A stretch of DNA of 11,432 nt from Avelusimicrobium sp963660385 (GTDB taxonomy: Bacteria; Elusimicrobiota; Elusimicrobia; Elusimicrobiales; Elusimicrobiaceae). Positions 5,381 to 11,432 of the stretch are shown one piece after another. The notes beneath the pieces are model-generated. The model saw only the letters and a program-made list of their open reading frames with translations. It was not told where the DNA came from and searched no databases. Location of the stretch: NCBI GenBank assembly GCA_963660385.1, contig CAVKWQ010000048.1, positions 1-11,432 of the forward strand. Reading direction: 5' to 3'. The translations under genes were made by a program, and so were the position numbers. Within the stretch, counting starts at the first letter, position 1; each line of letters starts with the position of its first letter.

Positions 5381-6421
5381 ATGACTATCACCGAATTTCA
5401 ACAAGCCTGCTCCGCTATTGAGCAGGACTACAAAACAAAAATCAGCCAAGCGGCCGATTTAGCCGCCGTGGAAGAACTGCGCGTAGCGGCCCTCGGGCGC
5501 AAAGGCGCATTAACGGAACTTTTAAAAGGTTTAAAAGATTTTTCCATTGAAGAAAAGAAACAAGCCGGCCCCTTGGGCAACGCCTTAAAGGCCGCCCTCT
5601 CCGCCGCGCTGGACGAAAAAACCGAATTTTTTGCCGCTAAACAAATTAACGACGAATTAAATAAAGTAAATTTGGATTTGACTCTCCCCGGCTACCCCGT
5701 GGCCAAAGGCCACCGCCACCCGCTTTCCGTGGCGCAGGACCGTATGACGGCGATTCTTTCCCGCTTGGGTTTTGAGTGGGCCGAAGGCCCCTGGGTGGAG
5801 GACGAAAAGCATAACTTTGATTTGCTTAACATCCCCCTGCACCACCCGGCGCGCGACGCGCAGGATACCTTCTTTGTGGACGGCAAAATGCCGCTCGTAC
5901 TGCGCACGCACACCTCTAACGTGCAAAGCCGCTATATGGAAAAACACAAACCGCCACTTCGCATTATGGCCCCGGGCCGCGTGTTTAGAAACGACAGTTT
6001 AGATGCTACGCACAGCCCCGTATTCCACCAAATTGAAGGCTTGTATGTAGATAAAAATGTCAGTATGGCCAGCCTCAAAAGCGATTTAACCGCCTTTATG
6101 AAAGGCCTCTTTGGCAACAAGGCCGAAATCCGCTTCCGCCCGTCGTTCTTTCCGTTTACGGAACCCAGCGTAGAAGTGGACGTGAAATGCGTCTTCTGCC
6201 AAGGCAAGGGCTGTAATGTGTGTAAGGGCAGCGGCTGGATTGAAATGTTGGGCGCGGGTGTCGTGCACCCCAATGTGCTTAGAAACTGTGGCATTGACCC
6301 CGAACAGTTTAGCGGGTACGCCTTTGGTATGGGCGTGGAACGCTTGGCGATGATGATGCTCAACATTAAAGATATCCGCACGTTTTACGAAAACGACTTG
6401 CGCGTACTCAAACAATTTTAA
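5381..6421 (+). CDS. pheS: Phenylalanyl-tRNA synthetase alpha subunit
   Basis: PheS is the catalytic class II subunit of the cytoplasmic (PheS)2(PheT)2 synthetase that charges tRNA-Phe. The 346-residue protein has an N-terminal coiled-coil tRNA-binding arm (about 1-95) and then the catalytic core with DLLNIPLHHPARD (147-159), motif 2 GRVFRND (199-205), FHQIEG (215-220), FRPSFFPFTEPSVEVDV (252-268) and motif 3 FGMGVERLAM (315-324). It ends NDLRVLKQF, as PheS proteins do. Four cysteines (C270, C273, C278, C281) in a CxxCxGxGCxxC arrangement form a likely zinc knuckle before GSGWIEMLGAG; E. coli PheS lacks it, though some other bacteria have it. The ATG at 5381 lacks a Shine-Dalgarno but gives the normal N-terminus. 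pheT follows 9 nt downstream. Confidence 0.98.
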   Translation: MTITEFQQACSAIEQDYKTKISQAADLAAVEELRVAALGRKGALTELLKGLKDFSIEEKKQAGPLGNALKAALSAALDEKTEFFAAKQINDELNKVNLDLTLPGYPVAKGHRHPLSVAQDRMTAILSRLGFEWAEGPWVEDEKHNFDLLNIPLHHPARDAQDTFFVDGKMPLVLRTHTSNVQSRYMEKHKPPLRIMAPGRVFRNDSLDATHSPVFHQIEGLYVDKNVSMASLKSDLTAFMKGLFGNKAEIRFRPSFFPFTEPSVEVDVKCVFCQGKGCNVCKGSGWIEMLGAGVVHPNVLRNCGIDPEQFSGYAFGMGVERLAMMMLNIKDIRTFYENDLRVLKQF

Positions 6422-6430
6422 GGACGGATT

Positions 6431-8815
6431 ATGAAAATTTTGTATTCTTGGCTCAAAGATTTTATTGATATTGATTTAACCCCCGAGGAGTTGGTAAAAA
6501 AACTGACCGACCTCGGTATTGAAGTGGCTTCCGTGGAAAAAACGGGCGCGGATTTTGAGGGCGTGCGCGTGGCGCAAATCATCAAAATTGAAGACCACCC
6601 CAATTCCGACCATTTGCACTTGGTAACCCTGGATTTAGGCGGCGGCAAAACCCAGCGCGTGGTGTGTGGCGCGCCGAACGTGGCCGTTGGCCAAAAGGTG
6701 CCGCTTGCGCTGTTGGGCGCCCGCGTGGGCAAAATGATTATGAAGCCCGTGGTGCTGCGCGGCGTGCCGTCCGAGGGGATGATTTGCTCGTCTGACGAAT
6801 TAGGCTTAACCCATACCCGCGCGCACGGTATTTTGGTGCTGGATGAAAATTTGGAACTGGGCACGGATGTTTCTACGCTCTACGGCAAGGCGGACTCCTT
6901 GTTTGATTTGGAAATCACCTCTAACCGCCCCGATTTGCTTTCCCACTTGGGTGTGGCGCGCGAACTGGCGGCTTTGCTTAATAAGCCCGTCAAAATGCCT
7001 GCTATTAAAGATTTGCCCGGCGAAGGCAAGGCTCTTAACGTAGAAATTAAGAACGCCGAAGCTTGCCCGCGCTATATCGGGCGCATTATCCGCGGGGTAA
7101 AAAACGCCGAATCGCCCGAGTGGCTTAAAACCCGCTTGGCCGCGATGGGCCTCAACCCCAAAAACGCACTCGTGGACGTAACCAACTATGTAATGTTTGA
7201 ACTGGGCAACCCGCTCCACGCGTTTGATTTGCGCGAAGTAGAGGGCGATACGGTTATCGTCCGCAACGCGGAAGAAGGGGAAAAATTTACCGTTTTGGGC
7301 GGGCGTGAACTGACGTTAAACGCTAACTGCCTGATGATTGCCGATACCAAAAAGGCCACGGCCTTGGCGGGCATTATGGGTGGGTTAGACAGCGGTATTA
7401 AAGAAGATACCAAAGATATTTTTATTGAAGCCGCTTATTTTAATCCGCCGACCATTAATAAAACGGTCAAAAAGTTTGCCATTTCGTCTGATTCTTCCCA
7501 ACGCTTTGAACGCGGTACGGATATTGAGGGTGCAATGACGGCGATGCGCCGCGCGAGCGATTTGTTTGTGCAAATTTGTGGCGGCACTCCCAGCGAAATT
7601 AACGACGTTTACCCCGTTAAATACGAAAACCCGACGGTTACGTTTACTCCGGTGGAAATTAACGCTATTTTGGGTACGCAGATTAGCGATGAACGCCTGA
7701 AAGAAATTTTCGGCCGCTTGGCGGCGGAATTTCACGCAGACGGCGACAAATGGACCTTTAAGGCTCCTACGCACCGCCGCGATTTAAACCACAAGTGGGA
7801 CCTGGCCGAAGAAGCCGCGCGCTTTGCAGGCTATAATATGATTCCCGTCAGCGAGACCAAGGCCAGCCTGCAATTTGCCGATAATCCCAAAGGCATTGAT
7901 TTGGGCAAAAAATATGCCGCGGCTTTAATCGGCGCGGGTTTCTGCGAGTGCAAGAACATTGATTTCTTGGGTGAAAAGGAACTCAAAACCTTTGGCTTTG
8001 ACCCCAAGTTCTGCATTAAAATTAAAAACGCCTTGGCCCAAGGGTGGGATTATTTACGCCCGACGCTATTGCCCTCTTTGCTTAAAAATGTGGAGAGCAA
8101 CTTCCGCTTTGGTAATACCAACTTGGCGTTATTTGAAACGACCAAAACGTTCCAATCTATTAAAGGCTTCCCGGTGGAAGGATATGCCGTATCCGGCGTA
8201 TTGACGGGCACCTTGGAGCAGGAAAAATTCTTTGGCGGGGCGGAAAAACCGGTAGATTTTTACTGGTTAAAGGGGCTGATGCAAGCCGTACTGGCGGATG
8301 TGGAAGGCTTAATCTTGGTTCCGTCCAAAAAAGCCCCGGTGTATATGCATCCCAAAATTTGTATGGATATTATGCTGGGCGGCAAAGTAATCGGCGTGTT
8401 CGGCAAATTCCACCCGCTGGCGTTAAAGGCCTGTGGCATTAAAACGCCCGAAGTGTGGGGCTTTGAGTTTGCTACAAAACTTATTGAAAAGGCTTTCTCC
8501 GCACAGGACTTTAAACCCGCCAAGGACGTGGCGGTTTTCCCTCCGTCCTTGCGTGATTTGTCTGTTGTAGTGGATGAAAAAGTATCCTATGCAGACATCG
8601 TCAGCGCGCTTGAAAAAACGCCGCTTGATGTGGATATGAACTATCACTTGATTGACTTATATCAAGGCGAACATTTGCCCGCGGGCAAAAAGAGCGTTAC
8701 GTTTAGTTTGGCGTTTTTCAATAAAGAACGCACCTTGAAGGACAAGGAAACGGACGAAGCGTTTAACCGCATTGTGGAACAGTTGCGCGGACAAGTGGGC
8801 GCGGAACTGCGGTAA
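6431..8815 (+). CDS. pheT: Phenylalanyl-tRNA synthetase beta subunit
   Basis: PheT, 794 residues, is of full normal length (about 790-800). The N-terminal MKILYSWLKDFIDID segment is followed by an EMAP/tRNA-binding OB domain (about 40-150) with HPNSDHLHLVTLD (56-68), CGAPNV (79-84) and RGVPSEGMICSSDELGL (110-126). After it come the SNRPDLLSHLGVARELAAL segment, the B3/B4 editing domain (about 200-370, with AGIMGGLDSGI), the B5 DNA-binding-like domain (about 400-475, with PTHRRDL), a catalytic-like core and a C-terminal FDX-ACB anticodon-binding domain (about 700-794, FPPSLRDLSVVVDE to the end). A Shine-Dalgarno, AAGGA, overlaps the pheS stop 6 nt before the ATG. B3/B4 is the domain that hydrolyses mischarged Tyr-tRNA-Phe in the family. 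Confidence 0.98.
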   Translation: MKILYSWLKDFIDIDLTPEELVKKLTDLGIEVASVEKTGADFEGVRVAQIIKIEDHPNSDHLHLVTLDLGGGKTQRVVCGAPNVAVGQKVPLALLGARVGKMIMKPVVLRGVPSEGMICSSDELGLTHTRAHGILVLDENLELGTDVSTLYGKADSLFDLEITSNRPDLLSHLGVARELAALLNKPVKMPAIKDLPGEGKALNVEIKNAEACPRYIGRIIRGVKNAESPEWLKTRLAAMGLNPKNALVDVTNYVMFELGNPLHAFDLREVEGDTVIVRNAEEGEKFTVLGGRELTLNANCLMIADTKKATALAGIMGGLDSGIKEDTKDIFIEAAYFNPPTINKTVKKFAISSDSSQRFERGTDIEGAMTAMRRASDLFVQICGGTPSEINDVYPVKYENPTVTFTPVEINAILGTQISDERLKEIFGRLAAEFHADGDKWTFKAPTHRRDLNHKWDLAEEAARFAGYNMIPVSETKASLQFADNPKGIDLGKKYAAALIGAGFCECKNIDFLGEKELKTFGFDPKFCIKIKNALAQGWDYLRPTLLPSLLKNVESNFRFGNTNLALFETTKTFQSIKGFPVEGYAVSGVLTGTLEQEKFFGGAEKPVDFYWLKGLMQAVLADVEGLILVPSKKAPVYMHPKICMDIMLGGKVIGVFGKFHPLALKACGIKTPEVWGFEFATKLIEKAFSAQDFKPAKDVAVFPPSLRDLSVVVDEKVSYADIVSALEKTPLDVDMNYHLIDLYQGEHLPAGKKSVTFSLAFFNKERTLKDKETDEAFNRIVEQLRGQVGAELR

Positions 8816-8816
8816 T

Positions 8817-9077
8817 ATGCAGGAAAAATTAAAACAACTGGAACTTTTAACCTCGCAGGTTCTCGCCCGGCAGAAGGAATTGCAGGGCGAGAACAGCGCT
8901 TTGAAGGCGCGGGTGCGCACGTTAGAAGATGGCCTGGAAAAATTAAAAAGCACAGAAGCCGAATTGCGCGAACTCAAAGAGTGGAAGAAAAATACGCAAA
9001 CGGTGTTAAAACGCTTGGCCGCCCGGTTGGATAAGGAAATCGCCAAAGCCAAAGAGGACGAGGAAAAAATCGTTTAG
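8817..9077 (+). CDS. Small coiled-coil protein downstream of pheT
   Basis: The 86-residue protein is almost entirely a predicted coiled coil. MQEKLKQLELLTSQVLARQKEL is followed by continuous heptads rich in Leu, Glu and Lys up to LAARLDKEIAKAKEDEEKIV. It has no Cys, no signal peptide and no membrane segment, so it should be cytoplasmic. The ATG lies one base after the pheT stop with little Shine-Dalgarno, consistent with coupling. An in-frame start at 8772 would lie inside pheT and add non-heptad residues, so I rejected it. In size and heptad content it resembles ZapB-type division proteins, and a ZapA-like gene heads the divergent operon 4 kb away. That link is only an inference, since coiled coils resemble each other by composition. 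No specific function can be assigned. Confidence 0.8.
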   Translation: MQEKLKQLELLTSQVLARQKELQGENSALKARVRTLEDGLEKLKSTEAELRELKEWKKNTQTVLKRLAARLDKEIAKAKEDEEKIV

Positions 9078-9097
9078 TTGGCGCTGGCGGCAGATTT

Positions 9098-9135
9098 AAA
9101 AAAACGGAACGCTTTTTATGAAGCGTTCCGTTTTT
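9098..9135. terminator. Strong bidirectional intrinsic terminator
   Basis: AAACGGAACGCTT (9102-9114) pairs perfectly with AAGCGTTCCGTTT (9121-9133) around a 6-nt loop. An A-run flanks the left side and a T-run the right. It ends the pheST unit and, on the other strand, the yjbQ-thioesterase unit, in a 77-bp convergent gap. Confidence 0.93.
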
Positions 9136-9154
9136 GTCTGGCGGTGAAATAAAC

Positions 9155-9541
9155 TTATGCGGCGGGAGCCATTGCGTCCTTTACGTCCGCGCCCATCGGG
9201 GTAGGCATCCCGTTTTTGTTTACGCAAACCAGCGTGGTTTTGCCCTTGGTGCACAAGCGGCCGTTTTGGTTGGTAATCAGGTTTTCAAACACAATTTTAA
9301 TGTCCGAAACTTCCAAAACTTTGGTGGAAACGTCAATTACGTCCGCATAGCGCACGGAATATTTGTATTCTACTTCCTGCCGGGCTACTACAAAGTATAA
9401 GCCGCGTTCAATAAGGGCGGGCACGGAAAAACCTTTCTCCGCCATATACAGGGTGCGGGCTTCTTCAAAATATTTTAAATAGTTGGCGTAATACACCACA
9501 TTGCCGCAGTCCGTATCGTGATAAAAAATAGTCTTCTTCAT
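9155..9541 (-). CDS. YbgC/FadM-like hotdog-fold acyl-CoA thioesterase
   Basis: The 128-residue single hotdog-domain thioesterase has the 4HBT signature YHDTDCGNVVYYANYLKYFEEAR (residues 7-29), with Asp11 as the likely catalytic acid. GLYFVVARQEVEYKYSVRYADVIDV follows, a typical second block. The family hydrolyses acyl-CoA thioesters in the cytoplasm; chain-length preference cannot be read from sequence. The ATG at 9541 lies 1 nt after the yjbQ stop with GGAGAG in front. A TTG at 9553 would add four non-conserved residues and lies within that Shine-Dalgarno region, so I rejected it. The tail MGADVKDAMAPAA is short and Ala-rich. It is co-transcribed with the UPF0047 gene; no functional link between the two is evident. 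Confidence 0.9.
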   Translation of the reverse strand: MKKTIFYHDTDCGNVVYYANYLKYFEEARTLYMAEKGFSVPALIERGLYFVVARQEVEYKYSVRYADVIDVSTKVLEVSDIKIVFENLITNQNGRLCTKGKTTLVCVNKNGMPTPMGADVKDAMAPAA

Positions 9542-9542
9542 T

Positions 9543-9959
9543 TTACTCTCCAATAATTTTAATCAAAATCCGTTTATTTCTTTGGCCGTCAAATTCCCCG
9601 TAGAAAATCGTTTCCCACGGGCCGAAATCCAGCCGCCCGTCCGTTACCGCCACGACCACTTCACGACCGAGCAAGGTGCGCTTTAAGTGCGCATCGCCGT
9701 TGTCTTCCCCGGTCAAATTATGCTGGTACTTATCTACTCCGTAAGGGGCCAGTTTTTCAGCCCAGCGCAAAAAATCCGCGTGCAATCCGCACTCGTTATC
9801 GTTAATAAACACGCTGGACGTAATGTGCATTGAGTTTACCAGGCACAAACCTTCTTTAATGCCGCTTTCGGCCAAGGCCGCCTCTACCTGCGGCGTGATG
9901 TTTACGATTTCGTAGTGCTTTTCCGTACAAACCGTTAGATATTGGGTATAAGATTTCAT
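9543..9959 (-). CDS. yjbQ: YjbQ/UPF0047 family protein (secondary thiamine-phosphate synthase type)
   Basis: The 138-residue protein covers the whole UPF0047 fold. Conserved blocks are MHITSSVFINDNECGLHADF (44-63), YQHNLTGEDNGDAHLKRTLLGREVVV (78-103), GRLDFGPWETIFYGEFDGQR (108-127) and the C-terminal RILIKIIGE. Conserved His45, His80, Asn81, Glu85, Asp86, Asn87 and His91 likely form the metal/active-site cluster. E. coli YjbQ shows weak thiamine-phosphate synthase activity; the physiological role of the family is unsettled. It is the first gene of a two-gene minus-strand unit, and its stop is followed almost immediately by the thioesterase. No Shine-Dalgarno precedes the ATG, and a perfect TATAAT ends 7 nt upstream. 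Confidence 0.94.
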   Translation of the reverse strand: MKSYTQYLTVCTEKHYEIVNITPQVEAALAESGIKEGLCLVNSMHITSSVFINDNECGLHADFLRWAEKLAPYGVDKYQHNLTGEDNGDAHLKRTLLGREVVVAVTDGRLDFGPWETIFYGEFDGQRNKRILIKIIGE

Positions 9960-9966
9960 ATAATAA

Positions 9967-9974
9967 ATTATACT
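9967..9974. promoter_or_regulatory. Overlapping divergent -10 boxes for yjbQ and the membrane-protein gene
   Basis: On the minus strand TATAAT (9972-9967) lies 7 nt before the yjbQ ATG. On the plus strand TATACT (9969-9974) shares four of those bases and would start transcription near 9981, where GGAGGT begins. Neither has a convincing -35 box. Simultaneous polymerase binding on both strands would be mutually exclusive. Confidence 0.5.
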
Positions 9975-10007
9975 TGATATGGAGGTCCGGCAGAACGGCC
10001 GTATGTT

Positions 10008-10913
10008 ATGAAGAAAGAAGAATTAATGGATTTACTGCGCAATCCCGCCAAGTATCACCAAAAAAAACAAGCGGCCCAAAACCCGCAGGGGGCTAATCAA
10101 GCCAAAGCGCCCGTTACGGCCGAAAAACGCACGCAGGACACGCTTTTGTTGGGCGTGGGTATAAGTGTGGTGGCGTTGGTGTTAATTACGCTGGTGATTA
10201 TTTTGTCTGCCCAAAAACGGGCTGATAATTTAACGGCGGCCTTGGACCCCAACCAAGTAAAAGGACTTGCCGTATCAAATACCGAATTTAACCCCAATAC
10301 GGGCGTAACATATGTGCAACTGCAAGAAGGGCAGGACCGCAACGTGGCGGTGAGCAACTTGGGTTCCACCTTGCCGATTATCAGCCGTTTTAATTTTAAG
10401 GCGTTTACGCCCAAAAGTTATGAAATTATCGGCGCGGCCCCGTGGGCGCTTACAACCAATTTTTCGTCCAATATCTCGGACCCGGATTTGATGCGCTATC
10501 TGCTGGCCAATGATAAAATGTGCAAAGCCTTTTTGGCCCGCCCGGATGTGGCCCCCTTGTTGGAGGACCCGCAACTGCTCTTGGCGTTTAGCGGGGACCA
10601 AAATGCAATGGCGGGATTTTTTGACAGCGAAACCGTCAAACAGGTGCTCGCCAGCGAGCCGATGGTGCTGGCGGTGGCAAACAGCCGCTTTATGAGTTAC
10701 TTGCTTATCAGTAAGGCGGTTAAATATTTCCGCGACCGCCCGCAAGAGGCCGCGCGCATTATTGCGTCCAACCCATACTTAAAAGAATTGCAACGCAACC
10801 CCAATATCCGCAAAGCGGTGCAGCAAAATACATATTTAAAACCGATTGCAAATATTTTGCTGGGAGGTAATTCTCCGACGGGGAACGCCTCAAAAAAGGC
10901 GATGAAAAAATAA
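10008..10913 (+). CDS. Uncharacterised single-pass membrane protein with helical NP/DP repeats
   Basis: I do not recognise this 301-residue protein. It has a Lys/Gln-rich cytoplasmic N-terminus (1-43) and one transmembrane helix (about 45-67, LLLGVGISVVALVLITLVII). A beta-like stretch (about 88-130) follows, then a helical C-terminal domain (about 157-285) expected outside the membrane by the positive-inside rule. That domain is punctuated by short proline motifs: RPD (178), EDP (186), SEP (216), NP (255) and NP (264). Each is followed by hydrophobic residues, loosely like STI1 repeats of co-chaperones. The tail is GNASKKAMKK. There is a single Cys (172). GGAGGT (9981-9986) is 21 nt from the ATG, too far for a normal Shine-Dalgarno, and no nearer in-frame start exists. 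It is monocistronic, followed by tRNA-Gly. Confidence 0.85.
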   Translation: MKKEELMDLLRNPAKYHQKKQAAQNPQGANQAKAPVTAEKRTQDTLLLGVGISVVALVLITLVIILSAQKRADNLTAALDPNQVKGLAVSNTEFNPNTGVTYVQLQEGQDRNVAVSNLGSTLPIISRFNFKAFTPKSYEIIGAAPWALTTNFSSNISDPDLMRYLLANDKMCKAFLARPDVAPLLEDPQLLLAFSGDQNAMAGFFDSETVKQVLASEPMVLAVANSRFMSYLLISKAVKYFRDRPQEAARIIASNPYLKELQRNPNIRKAVQQNTYLKPIANILLGGNSPTGNASKKAMKK

Positions 10914-10916
10914 TTG

Positions 10917-10946
10917 TTGCACACATTGCAAAAAAATTGTTATAAT
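10917..10946 (+). promoter_or_regulatory. Promoter of tRNA-Gly
   Basis: TTGCAC (10917-10922), an 18-nt spacer and TATAAT (10941-10946) preceded by TG at 10938-10939 make an extended -10 promoter. Transcription would start near 10953, about 20 nt before the mature tRNA. The -35 and spacing equal those upstream of zapA. Confidence 0.75.
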
Positions 10947-10973
10947 TTATGTGTTGAAGGTAAACAGATTTAC

Positions 10974-11047
10974 GCGGGCGTGGTTCAATGGTAGAACGCG
11001 ACCTTGCCAAGGTTGAGACGAGAGTTCGATTCTCTTCGCCCGCTCCA
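10974..11047 (+). tRNA. tRNA-Gly (anticodon GCC)
   Basis: The acceptor stem GCGGGCG (10974-10980) pairs with CGCCCGC (11037-11043), followed by T and an encoded CCA (11045-11047). The D-stem is GTTC/GAAC. The anticodon stem CGACC/GGTTG holds the loop TTGCCAA with anticodon GCC at 11006-11008. The variable loop is AGAC, and the T-stem GAGAG/CTCTT holds the loop TTCGATT. The anticodon and T stems contain one G-U pair each. It reads GGC and GGU codons. Confidence 0.98.
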
Positions 11048-11050
11048 TTT

Positions 11051-11083
11051 AAAAGCCCCGGATTATTCCGGGGCTTTTAGTTT
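11051..11083 (+). terminator. Intrinsic terminator after tRNA-Gly
   Basis: AAAAGCCCCGGA (11051-11062) pairs perfectly with TCCGGGGCTTTT (11067-11078) around the loop TTAT, with further T residues downstream (TTTT at 11081-11084). It begins 4 nt after the CCA end. Confidence 0.92.
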
Positions 11084-11172
11084 TATATCTTGCTTCGCTT
11101 TTTCTTTTCTTAGTATTTCCAAAAAATTAGTCCAGGATGACAAGGGAGAAAAGGGCTTCTTATTAAATTAGC

Positions 11173-11274
11173 GGTCATTCTGAACTTGTTTCAGAATCTA
11201 CCTTATGGGTTGTTAAAAACAACTATAACAACCAACTACCCAATCAGTAGATCCTGAAATAAATTCAGGATGAC
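11173..11274. repeat. REPIN-like inverted pair of palindromic modules (second copy)
   Basis: The left module GGTCATTCTGAA, loop and TTCAGAATCTACC, then GGGTTGTT, faces the inverted right module AACAACCAACTACCCAAT, then GTAGATCCTGAA, loop and TTCAGGATGAC. It has the same plan as the element at 860-982 but is shorter (102 bp) and has a plain short loop on the right. Both copies are followed by TTTATAACGGC plus a TTG-containing stretch, so the repeat unit probably extends beyond the hairpins. Confidence 0.8.
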
Positions 11275-11318
11275 TTTTATTTTATAACGGCCTTGTTTCG
11301 TCGTGTTGTTGGGCCGTC

Positions 11319-11343
11319 ATCCCGGAGTGTTTTTATCCAGGAT
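11319..11343. repeat. Single palindromic module near the window end
   Basis: ATCCCGGA (11319-11326) pairs with TCCAGGAT (11336-11343) with one C-A mismatch. It is preceded by GTC and followed by CTGTCGTT, exactly the flanks of the first module in the pilin insert (51-86). A lone half-unit, TCCAGGATGAC, sits at 11131-11141. The remaining 11079-11432 stretch is A/T-rich with a long T-run near 11395-11408; I see no gene in it. Confidence 0.6.
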
Positions 11344-11432
11344 CTGTCGTTTTTGTCGTTGTCTTTTTGGCAGTCTGTTATAAAGGGGTTGTTTCGTTTT
11401 TTTTTTTTGTTAAAATTTTGATAAATCGCGGT

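Noticed and set aside
10097..10745. Minus-strand open frames of 105 and 156 residues inside the membrane-protein gene
   Set aside because: They mirror the plus-strand gene, which has a clear transmembrane helix, a terminal stop and a sensible context; no independent evidence for antisense genes.

Overview
The window looks like a chromosomal segment of an anaerobic gut bacterium. My best guess is the phylum Elusimicrobiota (Elusimicrobiaceae). That guess rests on the style of the prepilin signature (GFTLIELLVVV, then ALPQYQKAV), on a gene-dense layout with short hairpin terminators, and on intergenic spaces full of small palindromic repeats. It is an inference from pattern, not from a database search. 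Most genes are housekeeping genes. I see no transposase, phage gene, CRISPR array or classical defence system.

Layout: (1) 1-1159: a type IV pilin-like gene whose leader region is split by about 300 bp of stacked palindromic repeats that stay in frame, followed by a gene-free stretch holding a terminator-like hairpin, a two-part REPIN-like element and a probable minus-strand terminator. (2) 1160-4923, minus strand: a tightly packed operon read zapA-like, rarA, xseA, xseB, tlyA, covering cell division, stalled-fork recombination, exonuclease VII and rRNA 2'-O-methylation. (3) 4924-5380: a divergent intergenic region with two hairpins, an 89-bp tandem repeat and outward promoters. (4) 5381-9077, plus strand: pheS, pheT and a small coiled-coil gene, closed by a strong terminator that also serves the convergent unit. 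(5) 9155-9959, minus strand: a yjbQ-family gene and a hotdog thioesterase. (6) 10008-10913: an unrecognised single-pass membrane protein with proline-punctuated helical repeats. (7) 10974-11047: tRNA-Gly(GCC) with its own promoter and terminator. (8) 11079-11432: gene-free, repeat-rich DNA.

Two themes go beyond routine annotation. First, a family of palindromic modules (stems of the type GTCAT-CCTGAA/TTCAGG-AT or GTCAT-CCCGA/TCGGG-AT) occurs alone and as inverted pairs. It has entered coding sequence: it splits the prepilin leader, and its GC-rich loop word also encodes part of the C-terminal tail of tlyA. Second, the three genes that head operons (pheS, zapA, yjbQ) share one start architecture: a -10-like hexamer 7-8 nt before ATG and no Shine-Dalgarno. 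Most operon-internal genes and the pilin gene have good Shine-Dalgarno sequences. This suggests leaderless or near-leaderless mRNAs at the operon heads.
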